A stretch of 35,501 nucleotides of DNA, taken from positions 1 through 35,501 of the forward strand of contig NZ_JAIXST010000230.1 of the NCBI RefSeq assembly GCF_027484545.1. Reading direction: 5' to 3'. The notes below the pieces were generated by a model that did no database searches, was not told the origin of the DNA, and was given only the letters and a program-made list of their open reading frames with translations. Positions 9,001 to 17,600 of the stretch are shown in pieces. Both the position numbers and the translations under genes were made by a program. Origin of the DNA: Runella sp. (GTDB lineage: Bacteria; Bacteroidota; Bacteroidia; Cytophagales; Spirosomataceae). Position 1 is the stretch's first letter. Every line of letters starts with the position of its first letter.

Positions 9001-9693
9001 TCACTCATCCACCAACAGCTTAAACCCCTCGCCGTGCAGGTTCATTATTTGTAGGGAAGAATCATCTTTAAGGTGCTTGCGCAACTTAGTAATGTACACA
9101 TCCATACTCCTTGCGTTGAAGTACGAGTCATCACCCCAAATAAGTTTTAATGCTAAACTCCGATTGATGGGTTGATTTTTGTTCTCACAAAAAAGTTTGA
9201 GCAAAGCCGCTTCTTTACTGGTTAATTTTTGGGTCGTACCGTTTTGAGTAAGTAATTGATGGTCAAAGTCAAAAGAGTACTTTCCCAACTGAAACAAACT
9301 GTGTTGCGGCTCGGAAGTTTGGGCTGTTTTTTGATAACGTCGCAACACGGCCTGTATTCGCAATAACAATTCCTCCATGCTGAAGGGCTTTGTGATGTAA
9401 TCGTCGGCCCCTACTTTAAAGCCCTGAATGGTATCTTCCTTCATGCTTTTGGCCGTCAAAAAAATAATCGGTATTTCTTTATCAGTCAGGCGAATTTCTT
9501 TGGCCAACGAAAAACCGTCTTTTTTAGGCATCATTACATCAAAAAGGCATAAGTCATACGAGCCTTCCAAAAAGCGTTTGAGTCCCGCATTGCCATCGGT
9601 AGCCAAATCGGTTTTGTAGCCTTTGTTGGTCAGGTATTCTTGCAACAATTGCCCTAAGTTGGGGTCGTCTTCGGTAAGGAGGATTTTTGTCAT
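9001..9693 (-). CDS. OmpR-family response regulator
   Basis: This 230-residue DNA-binding regulator is the probable partner of the histidine kinase encoded just upstream. The receiver domain (1-115) has acidic residues D9/D10, phospho-acceptor D52 (LCLFDVMMPKKDG), T80 and K102 (YITKPFS). The C-terminal half (about 130-228) is a winged-helix Trans_reg_C domain, with LTSKEAALLKLFCENKNQ and ARSMDVYITKLRKHL as its recognition region. It follows the kinase gene by 64 bases on the same strand. The target is unknown; the divergent T9SS-sorted protein gene at 11780 is a natural candidate. Length is normal for the family. Confidence 0.92.
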   Translation of the reverse strand: MTKILLTEDDPNLGQLLQEYLTNKGYKTDLATDGNAGLKRFLEGSYDLCLFDVMMPKKDGFSLAKEIRLTDKEIPIIFLTAKSMKEDTIQGFKVGADDYITKPFSMEELLLRIQAVLRRYQKTAQTSEPQHSLFQLGKYSFDFDHQLLTQNGTTQKLTSKEAALLKLFCENKNQPINRSLALKLIWGDDSYFNARSMDVYITKLRKHLKDDSSLQIMNLHGEGFKLLVDE

Positions 9694-9729
9694 TTTACTT
9701 GCTAATCGTTATATTTTTTCCAAAACTTC

Positions 9730-9800
9730 CCCTTTTTCTTTTCAGAGAAAAAGGGAATTAAGCCCTCTCCATTTTGGAGAGGGTTGGGTGAGGTTGCAAG
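9730..9800. repeat. Double-hairpin palindromic repeat overlapping the kinase 3' end
   Basis: Two adjacent dyads are present: CCCTTTTTCT (9730-9739) with its complement at 9746-9755, and CCCTCTCC (9763-9770) with GGAGAGGG (9776-9783), followed by TTGGGTGAGG. The second dyad and its flank resemble a palindromic element scattered through many bacterial genomes, usually between genes. Here it supplies the last residues and the stop codon of the kinase gene. It may also act as a terminator between kinase and regulator. Confidence 0.6.
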
Positions 9801-11560
9801 GGCAATTGAATCGTAAAAGTACTTCCTTCGTTTAATTTGCTTTCTACCTGAATGGTACCACCGTGGGCTTCCACCATTTTTTTAACGTAACTCAAGCCCA
9901 AACCGAAGCCTTTTACGTCGTGTACATTGCCCGTCGGAACGCGGTAAAAAGGGTCGAATATTTTGGTTTGTTGCTCTTTGGTCATGCCGCGCCCCCGATC
10001 ACTTACGCTGATAAACAAATGAGAGTCATCACTTTGCGTACTTACAGTAATATGCGGCGCTTCCGGCGAGTATTTTGTAGCATTGTCAATCAGGTTGGTC
10101 AAAATATTGGTAAGGTGCAATTCATCTGCCTTTACGATTTCATTCGTCGCCTCAAAGTTCAAATCTATATCCCCTTCTCGTTGTTCCAACTGTACACTTA
10201 GATTGTTGAGTACTTTTTCGATGGTATCATGAATGTTGACATCCGTTGGTCTGAGTTTTATTTCTCCTCTGTCCAACAAGGCCATTTGCAATACTTTCTC
10301 TACATGCCCGCCTAAGCGCTGTGTTTCATCCTGAATAATACCCAAATAGCGACGAACTTTGGTAGCGTCTGCCTTCATTTCTATCTGCTCCCGAGCCATC
10401 CCCACTGCCAATGAAATGGTTGAAATGGGTGTTTTAAACTCGTGGGTCATGTTATTGATAAAATCATTTTTAATGTCCGACAACTTTTTCTGTTTTAGAA
10501 TCGTCGCAACAGCCACATAGAAACAACCCAAAATCACCAACAGTAGCAACACCGAACTGATGAGGGTGAAACCCATATTTTCTAAAATAAAAGCCTGCCG
10601 CTCGGGAAAATAGACCAGCAACTGACTCGGAATATTGTTGAGTTCATTGGGAAATAAACTCGCTCGAAAAAGCTCCGAATCCGTGCTGTCAGGACGATAA
10701 GAGGCTGTTGAAAATAAGATACTTTTATGAATGTTATTTTGAATTGCAAATTCGTAGGCGATGCCGATACCGCGCTCCTGAAGCGATTTTTTCAAAAGTG
10801 AATCCAACATCAACCGATTGACTCGCTGTTCTACGGGACGTTTGCTAAAAAGCAAATCCTTGAAAACATCTTTCAATAAGTCAGTTTGCGAGGCAGAATT
10901 TGCTTTGGCAAATTTCTCCTGTGCCTGCGAATTTTGGGCAGCCATTTTTTGAGGCATTACCTCCACTGTTTTCCGGACTTTCTGAACCGACGACCGCACC
11001 GTCATCAACACTGAACTGGCAGAAGTACTGTCGGTGGGCCAAAGAGAGCGACCCATTTGGTCAAACCAGGCATCAAAAAGCCGTTCCTGTTCAGCATGAA
11101 TGCGCAAAAAACGTTCAATATGCGGCAATTCATCACTTCGTTGACGTAAAAACTCATTGATGAGATTAGCCTGAAAATCCGTCATGGAACGATTGCGGGG
11201 CGTCAGCGCATCCGTTGGGTTGGAACCCGTCAATTTATCTCTGCGGCCGGAAGCAGCGGCATATTCTTCGGGCAAATTATAAGCAGGCGATTGGGTATTT
11301 TTGGCCAAACGATTCTTATTGAGGGCTTCGAGTTTGCGGTGCTGCTGCTCAATTTCTTCCCGTTGGCGAATGAGGTAAATTATTTCCTGCTTTTCGAGTT
11401 TACGTACCACATCCTGCATCGCGTCCGATACCTTCAGGTTAAACTGCTCGTTCCGTAACGCCAACGCACTCGTGACCCAATGCCACTGAAAGCCCACCAA
11501 TCCCAGCGCTGCCATTCCCATCAGGGTGATCAATAACCGTATTTTTTGTCTCGTCATCAT
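9758..11560 (-). CDS. Membrane sensor histidine kinase
   Basis: This 600-residue sensor kinase has a first transmembrane segment at about 7-28 (LLITLMGMAALGLVGF), a roughly 300-residue periplasmic part rich in charged and glutamine residues, and a second transmembrane segment at about 330-352 (ISSVLLLLVILGCFYVAVA). There is no obvious HAMP domain. The HisKA box is FINNMTHEFKTPIS with H373; the ATPase domain has NILTNLIDNATKYS (about 485-500), DRGRGM and GFGLGLSYVKK. It precedes its regulator gene and is divergent from the secreted protein gene at 11780. The last dozen residues (QPHPTLSKMERA) are encoded by a palindromic repeat rather than by a conserved kinase end, which normally finishes near TFTIQLPL. 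The signal sensed is unknown. Confidence 0.92.
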   Translation of the reverse strand: MMTRQKIRLLITLMGMAALGLVGFQWHWVTSALALRNEQFNLKVSDAMQDVVRKLEKQEIIYLIRQREEIEQQHRKLEALNKNRLAKNTQSPAYNLPEEYAAASGRRDKLTGSNPTDALTPRNRSMTDFQANLINEFLRQRSDELPHIERFLRIHAEQERLFDAWFDQMGRSLWPTDSTSASSVLMTVRSSVQKVRKTVEVMPQKMAAQNSQAQEKFAKANSASQTDLLKDVFKDLLFSKRPVEQRVNRLMLDSLLKKSLQERGIGIAYEFAIQNNIHKSILFSTASYRPDSTDSELFRASLFPNELNNIPSQLLVYFPERQAFILENMGFTLISSVLLLLVILGCFYVAVATILKQKKLSDIKNDFINNMTHEFKTPISTISLAVGMAREQIEMKADATKVRRYLGIIQDETQRLGGHVEKVLQMALLDRGEIKLRPTDVNIHDTIEKVLNNLSVQLEQREGDIDLNFEATNEIVKADELHLTNILTNLIDNATKYSPEAPHITVSTQSDDSHLFISVSDRGRGMTKEQQTKIFDPFYRVPTGNVHDVKGFGLGLSYVKKMVEAHGGTIQVESKLNEGSTFTIQLPLQPHPTLSKMERA

Positions 11561-11699
11561 TTTTTTTCAATCTCATGCAACGTTCGTTAAAAGAAACACG
11601 ACTTTTTCTTTGTCAGAATAAAAACATCTCATTGTCACAACCTCGCGTTGGCGAACATTCGCGGCGGCGAACCGTCAAAATAACGTAATTCAACCTACC

Positions 11700-11750
11700 C
11701 TTTAACACATTTTAAGAAACTTTAACATCAAAACTGTCAGAAAGTTAACA
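11700..11750 (+). promoter_or_regulatory. Candidate regulator-binding repeats (TTAACA x3)
   Basis: CTTTAACA occurs at 11700-11707 and 11720-11727, and a third TTAACA at 11745-11750, spaced 20 and 23 bases apart on one face of the helix. They lie 30-80 bases upstream of the T9SS protein ATG at 11780, in the divergent region shared with the kinase gene. OmpR-family regulators bind such direct repeats. A link to the neighbouring regulator is inference. Confidence 0.35.
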
Positions 11751-11779
11751 ACTTGCCAAGCGTTTAAAATCAAAAAAGC

Positions 11780-12658
11780 ATGAAAACAACATTTGCTCTT
11801 ATTGCGTTGGTTGCCGGGCTGGGAGTAGCCACAACCGCCATGTCGCAGGACAATAAAGCTGAAAACAAGGATTCGAACAAAGACAAAGTGACTGTGCGAA
11901 TTCGCATGAGCGAGGAAAAAGACGGCAAAACCGAAACATTTGAACGTACCTACACCTACAACAACCTCTCGGACAGCGAGCGAGAAGCCAAAATAAAAAC
12001 CATTGTAGATTCTCTGCGCACTACCAACAAAGATGCGACCAATCGCCGACTGAGCGTAGTGATTGAAGAAGGAGAAAATCACTCCTCTGACCGGATGTTC
12101 CGCAATGACAACGACCGCATTGTTATTGTCCCCAAAGAAGGGAAAGAGCGTAAAATCTACAGATACGATCCCAAAGACGGTCGTACGGAACGTTGGGACA
12201 ACGATAATCGCAACTTTAACCGCAATTTCAACTTTGATGAAGATGCCTTTGCTGACCGTATGAAACGTGTTGAAAAAAGTATTCAGCCCCAAATGAGAAA
12301 ATTGGAACGGAATATGGAAGATTGGAGCCGTGATTTTGAACCCAGATTCAGAGAGTTTTGGAACAGCGATATCAATATTGGCGGAAGCGGCAAACCGGCC
12401 TCTATTCGCGGTTTGGAGGCATTTCCCAACAACCCCGACAAAGACGAACTCAACATCCGTTTTTATGCCCCTAACAAAGGCGACGTAACCATCACGGTCA
12501 CTGATACAAAAGGCAAACAGGTAGGCAAAAAAGAAATCAAAGATTTTTCAGGCGACTACGTTGGTCAATTGGAATTGGGTAAAAATGCCAAAGGAACCTA
12601 TTTTATCAGCGTGGTACAAAACGAAGACGGAACAGTAAAACGCATTGTAGTGGAGTAA
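11780..12658 (+). CDS. Secreted protein with T9SS type A sorting domain
   Basis: This 292-residue protein has a signal peptide (MKTTFALIALVAGLGVATTAMSQ, cut near residue 23), a polar and highly charged central region (about 24-205) with asparagine/arginine/phenylalanine-rich and probably helical stretches, and a C-terminal type IX secretion sorting domain (about 213-292). The latter shows the typical features LEAFPNNPDKDELNIRF, DVTITVTDTKGKQV, GTYFISV and a final KRIVVE. The product should cross the outer membrane through T9SS and be anchored at the cell surface or released. It is divergent from the kinase gene. The central region matches no family I recognise, so its job is unknown; a stress or envelope role is only suggested by context. 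Confidence 0.85.
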   Translation: MKTTFALIALVAGLGVATTAMSQDNKAENKDSNKDKVTVRIRMSEEKDGKTETFERTYTYNNLSDSEREAKIKTIVDSLRTTNKDATNRRLSVVIEEGENHSSDRMFRNDNDRIVIVPKEGKERKIYRYDPKDGRTERWDNDNRNFNRNFNFDEDAFADRMKRVEKSIQPQMRKLERNMEDWSRDFEPRFREFWNSDINIGGSGKPASIRGLEAFPNNPDKDELNIRFYAPNKGDVTITVTDTKGKQVGKKEIKDFSGDYVGQLELGKNAKGTYFISVVQNEDGTVKRIVVE

Positions 12659-12680
12659 TTTACGTTGTTTTATTCCGACA

Positions 12681-12715
12681 AAAAGGGGTGACTTTCGATG
12701 GAATTCACCCCTTTT
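12681..12715 (+). terminator. Rho-independent-type terminator
   Basis: AAAAGGGGTGA (12681-12691) pairs perfectly with 12705-12715 around a 13-base loop, followed by CTTTT. It begins 23 bases after the stop of the T9SS-sorted protein gene. Confidence 0.8.
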
Positions 12716-12772
12716 CTTTTAGTAAACTACCTCATTTTAGCAAAATCCTTTTTTTATTTGTGACTGAAATCA

Positions 12773-12802
12773 GTTGAGTAGTGTTATGAAATTGTAAATT
12801 TG
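12773..12802 (+). promoter_or_regulatory. Bacteroidota-type promoter for adk
   Basis: GTTG (12773-12776), an 18-base spacer and TAAATTTG (12795-12802) fit the Bacteroidota consensus TTTG-N19-TAnnTTTG closely. Transcription would begin near 12809, about 50 bases before the adk ATG and downstream of the terminator at 12681-12715. Confidence 0.6.
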
Positions 12803-12857
12803 CATTTCATTTTTTCTAACTCGTAGCACTACCTCTACAAAACGCCCTTTCAGTCAG

Positions 12858-13427
12858 ATGCTTAACATTGTACTTTTTGGCCCTCCGGGAGCGGGCAAAG
12901 GCACCCAAGCTGCTAAACTCATCGAGAAATATCAACTGGTTCACATCTCTACCGGCGATTTGTTTCGGATGCACATCAAAGAACAAACCGAGCTGGGAAA
13001 ACGAGTGAAAGACTTGCTCGACAACGGTATTTTGGTGCCCGATTCGGTCACGATTGATATGTTGGAAGAAGAAGTCCAAAAAAATCCGGATGCCAAAGGA
13101 ATTATTTTTGACGGCTTTCCGCGTACTGTGCCGCAAGCCGAAGCATTAGATGCCTTTCTTTCTTCTAAGAACAGCGGTATTAAAACGGTATTGCAATTGG
13201 ACGTAAACGAAGAGGAACTCAAACGCCGCATTGCAGAGCGTAGAAAAATAAGTGGTCGTGCAGACGACGACCAAGACAAATTAGTGAAAAGAATTGACGA
13301 ATATTTCAACAAAACTGTCCACGTTTTACCTTATTACCAAGGACAGAATAAACTAACGGTGGTGAACGGAATTGGCCAAATCGAAGACATTTTTGGTCAA
13401 CTTTGCTCCTCAATTGATACCGAATAA
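12858..13427 (+). CDS. adk: Adenylate kinase
   Basis: This enzyme interconverts ATP + AMP and 2 ADP in the cytoplasm. The 189 residues show the P-loop GPPGAGKGT (8-16, K14), STGDLFR (31-37) of the AMP site, DGFPRT (85-90), and a short LID around RRKISGRADDDQDK (128-141). The LID lacks the 25-30 residue insertion and zinc-binding cysteines of long adenylate kinases, so this is the short form common in Bacteroidota. ATG 12858 sits directly before the conserved first strand. It is preceded by its own promoter and followed by two hairpins before obgE. Confidence 0.96.
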   Translation: MLNIVLFGPPGAGKGTQAAKLIEKYQLVHISTGDLFRMHIKEQTELGKRVKDLLDNGILVPDSVTIDMLEEEVQKNPDAKGIIFDGFPRTVPQAEALDAFLSSKNSGIKTVLQLDVNEEELKRRIAERRKISGRADDDQDKLVKRIDEYFNKTVHVLPYYQGQNKLTVVNGIGQIEDIFGQLCSSIDTE

Positions 13428-13435
13428 TAAATTTT

Positions 13436-13464
13436 AACGGCACTTTAAGTTAGACTCTGCCGTT
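13436..13464 (+). terminator. Weak hairpin after adk
   Basis: AACGGCA (13436-13442) pairs with TGCCGTT (13458-13464) across a 15-base loop, directly after the adk stop and followed by TCTTT. It may be the first of two terminators in tandem, but it is short. Confidence 0.4.
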
Positions 13465-13480
13465 TCTTTAGCAAATTTGT

Positions 13481-13522
13481 AACTCGTGTGGCTAAATTTA
13501 GATTAGCTATACGAGTTTTTTT
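13481..13522 (+). terminator. Strong terminator/leader hairpin just upstream of obgE
   Basis: A 15-base stem (13481-13495 with 13503-13517) pairs fully in RNA if two G:U pairs are counted, and is followed by a T run to 13522. It has the form of an intrinsic terminator for adk. The obgE ATG is only ten bases further on, so any obgE transcript starting upstream must carry it. Confidence 0.75.
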
Positions 13523-13531
13523 ATTGATATT

Positions 13532-14524
13532 ATGGCAAATTCCAATTTTATAGATTACGTAAAAATCAACTGTCGCTCGGGTGCGGGCGGCGCGGGCTCA
13601 TCCCATTTTCGTCGTGAAAAGTTTGTAGACAAAGGCGGTCCCGATGGAGGTGACGGCGGACGGGGAGGTCACGTCATAATGAAAGCCAACTCTCAACACT
13701 GGACATTGCTCCACCTCAAGTACCGCAAACACATCAAGGCCGAAGCCGGTGTAAGTGGAAGCGGAGCGCGTTGCAACGGAAAGCAGGGAAATGACGTCAT
13801 ATTAGAAGTACCACTCGGAACTATCGCCAAACACGCCGAAACGGGCGAGATAATGGGCGAGGTAACGGAACATGGACAAGAGATAATTTTATTGAAAGGT
13901 GGACGCGGAGGACAGGGAAATACCCATTTCAAATCTGCCACCAATCAAACGCCGCTCTATGCGCAACCCGGTGAACCGGAACAGGAAGAATGGATTGTTT
14001 TGGAGCTTAAATTGTTGGCAGATGTTGGGTTGGTCGGTTTTCCGAATGCAGGTAAATCAACTCTGCTTTCGACCGTATCAGCAGCTCGTCCCGAAATTGC
14101 CGATTATCCATTTACCACACTCGTGCCTAATTTAGGCGTAGTGGCATATCGCAATTATAAATCGTTTGTGATGGCCGATATTCCCGGAATCATCGAAGGA
14201 GCCTCCCAGGGCAAAGGGCTGGGATTACGATTTTTGAGACACATTGAGCGAAATTCTATCCTGCTGTTTTTGGTACCCGCTACCAGCGAAAATGCAGGTA
14301 AAGAATACCGAACCCTGCTCAATGAGTTAGAATTGTATGACCCAACGCTGCTTGATAAAGAGCGTTTGCTGGCTATTTCCAAAGGAGACTTGATAGATGA
14401 AGAGGCAAAAGTTGAGTTATTGAAGACATTACCGGCTGATATACCGTATGTATTTACATCATCAGTAACACAGGAAGGTATCAGTGAAATGAAAGACCTG
14501 ATTTGGAAGACATTAAACCCATGA
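13532..14524 (+). CDS. obgE: Obg-family GTPase (ribosome assembly)
   Basis: This 330-residue GTPase is linked to late assembly of the large ribosomal subunit and to stress response. The N-terminal Obg fold (1-158) has the glycine-rich stretches [14 protein letters not shown] and [12 protein letters not shown]. The G domain (from 160) has G1 GFPNAGKS (169-176), the G2 threonines in YPFTTL, and G3 [16 protein letters not shown] (from 216). G4 reads AISKGD instead of N-K-x-D, a serine for asparagine change. The variable C-terminal OCT domain of E. coli ObgE is absent. A hairpin lies ten bases before the start codon. Confidence 0.95.
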   Translation: MANSNFIDYVKINCRSGAGGAGSSHFRREKFVDKGGPDGGDGGRGGHVIMKANSQHWTLLHLKYRKHIKAEAGVSGSGARCNGKQGNDVILEVPLGTIAKHAETGEIMGEVTEHGQEIILLKGGRGGQGNTHFKSATNQTPLYAQPGEPEQEEWIVLELKLLADVGLVGFPNAGKSTLLSTVSAARPEIADYPFTTLVPNLGVVAYRNYKSFVMADIPGIIEGASQGKGLGLRFLRHIERNSILLFLVPATSENAGKEYRTLLNELELYDPTLLDKERLLAISKGDLIDEEAKVELLKTLPADIPYVFTSSVTQEGISEMKDLIWKTLNP

Positions 14525-14618
14525 GTGATGTAAGTAAATAGGGGGATTTTCAGCAGGGTCGGTTATGATTTGTGATACTTGAAGTTAACAAATGTATATT
14601 CCACCAAAACATGAACAA

Positions 14619-17600
14619 ATGAAATTGAAAAACTACCTGTATGGCATGGGATTTCTCATGGCATGGCTTCTATTTCCTTTGGCTATTTACGGGCAAATCA
14701 GCATTACTTTCCCCACAAGCAGAATAGTTTTTCAGCGTGACCACCTCGGTAATGGGACCATCTCCATTACCGGGCACTATTCCCAAAACATTGAGCGCAT
14801 TGAAGCCCGGGTCATTCCCATGAATCCTGGACAAGGCGAGCAAATTGATTGGCGAACCATTCAACAAAATCCACAGGGAGGGTTTTATTCCGGCAGTTTA
14901 TCAGTGAGAGGAGGTTGGTACGAACTCCAGGTCAGAGGCATCGCCAATGGCAATCCAATCAGCGGTGCAGAACTTCAACGTGTAGGGGTAGGCGAAGTTT
15001 TTTTAGTAGCAGGCCAATCAAACGCTCAGGGGTTTTTCAATTACGGCGCTCCCAGCCCCGGCGACGATCGTGTCAACTGCGTCAATTATCGTAATGCCAC
15101 TGACCAAAATGCAGCTTTTCCCAAGCCTACATTCGTAAAAATGAGTGATAACGGAGACGTTGGACCGCGGGGGCTTTCCCCTTGGTGTTGGGGGAAATTA
15201 GGCGACCTCTTAGCAAGCCGTCTTAACGTTCCTGTTCTGTTTTACAATGCAGCCTGGGAAGGTACCGCTTCCAAAAACTGGAGTGAGACCGTAGATGGCG
15301 GAACGACCAACAGTATTTATATCAATGCCAAATATGCGCCCGGGCAACCTTATGGGAATCTGAGATTGGCTCTCAACTACTATGCAAGTGTTACAGGGGT
15401 AAGGGCCGTTTTGTGGCACCAGGGAGAAGCCGATAACTTGCTCAATACCCCAACAAGTACCTATGTTTCCAATCTTCAAACCATCATTAATAAATCGCGC
15501 CAACATTTCGGCAAAACAGTTGGATGGGTTGTGGCCCGTGTTTCTTACTATAACAATAAAAAAAACCAAGACGTAATTAACGGTCAAAATCAAGCGGTAT
15601 TAGGCAGTCAATCCGTTTTTTTTGGCCCCAACACCGATGATATTCAAATTCCCAGACTGGATGGAGCCCACTTTCAGAACGGTGGTCTTTCTGATGCAGC
15701 CAGTTCCTGGAATGCAGCACTGGACGATAATTTTTTCAATCAATGTTTTCCGCAAACGGGTACTTTTCCGAGTTTTTCAGTGAATTGTGCAAGCGGAAAT
15801 CAACTGAATATCAACGTACAGGGCGCTTTCACTTCCGTTCAATGGAACAACGGTGTCAATGGCTCATCTGTCAACTTTGGTCCCGGTAGCTATCAGGCTA
15901 CTGTTCGGGATGTGGCAGGAAATGTATACTATACCCCCACGATTACAGTCCCCAATAACATTCAAAGTACCCCAGTTACTATCACGATTGACGGAAAACT
16001 TCCACTTTGTCAAGGCAGCAGCATAGGGCTGATTTCCAGCAGTAGTGTGGATAATAATTGGAATACCGGTTCTACAGGCAAACGTATCGAAGTTTCAGCG
16101 GGGGGCACCTATACCGTGTCTACCAAAAATTTATACGGCTGTTCTACTTCGGCTACTGTTAATGTCACTACAGTCAGCTCACCTCCGCCGGCAAAACCAA
16201 CCATTACTGCTTCAGGCTCGCTTTCATTTTGTCAAGGAGGCTCTGTTAATCTTACTTCATCTGCCGCTACGGAGTATCGGTGGTCTACTGGAGATCGCGG
16301 GCAGTTGGTAACGGCCCGTAACAGCGGGACTTACGAAGTGAGAGTATTGGATTCCCAAGGATGTATTTCTGAGCCTGCCAGTGTAAATGTTCAAGTAAAT
16401 ACACCTCCGGCGGCTCCCAGCATTTCAGCTTCAGGAACTACTTCTTTTTGTGAAGGAGGTCAAATAACGTTATCTTCAAACTATACAAGCGGGAACATTT
16501 GGAATACCAACGAGCAGACCAAAGACATTGTTGTGAGTCGTTCGGGCACTTACAATGTACGTTTTCGGGATACCAACGGCTGCGATGGCATTTCCAATTC
16601 CATTACAGTTACCGTCAATCCGCTTCCGGCTGCTCCAACCATTACTCGCGAAAGACCCATTGTATTTTGTGAAGGTGATAGTACCGTTCTAACTTCCAGC
16701 AGTTCCGCGCAGTACAATTGGAATAACGGAGCGCATGGTCGTCGTATTAATATTCTAACGGTGGGTACTTTCTCTTTGACCGTTACTGATGGCAACGGAT
16801 GTACATCTCCTGTTTCCGAGGCCATCACTGTAAAAGTAAATCCTCTGCCAGCAGCTCCTACGATTACGGCTGACCGTACTCCGAACATCTGCAAAAACGA
16901 GGTCATTACGCTGAGTTCTTCTTTACAAACAGGATATATTTGGAGCAATGGACAAAATACACAAAACATAATAGTTAACCTTCCGGGAAGGTATTCGGCC
17001 CGTACTACTGATGCCAATCAATGTCAGTCCCTGTCTTCCAACGTTATATCTATTACTGTCAACGCCTTACCTTCCAAACCCATTATTACAGCCCAAGGCT
17101 CTACCACTTTTTGTCAGGGGGGCAATGTAAAACTGTCAACGGACTATAGTTCGGGCTTGTCATGGAGTAATTTCCAAACAACACAGACTGTCACTGCTAC
17201 CACAAATGGCGAATACCGCGTTCGATACCGCGACAATAACGGTTGTGAATCTGTTTCGGATCCTGTTTCGGTTACGGTCAATCCCCTTCCGGCCGCTCCT
17301 TCTATTATCAATGAGCGCCCTACCACCTTTTGTTTGTACGATAATACGGTATTAACCATCACTTCTGCTGGAAGTATTTTTGACTGGAGTACCGGCGAAC
17401 GCGGCCGAAGTATCAGAACCTATACCGCCGGTGATATTACAGCAACTGTGACGGAGCCTTCAACGGGTTGTACTTCTCCTCCCTCCCCTTCTATCCGTGT
17501 CACGGTCAACCCCCTTCCAAATAAACCTTCCATCACTGCAGGAAGCCCCACCACCATTTGTGCCGACAAAACCGTGGCGCTGACTGCACCGCAATCAAGT

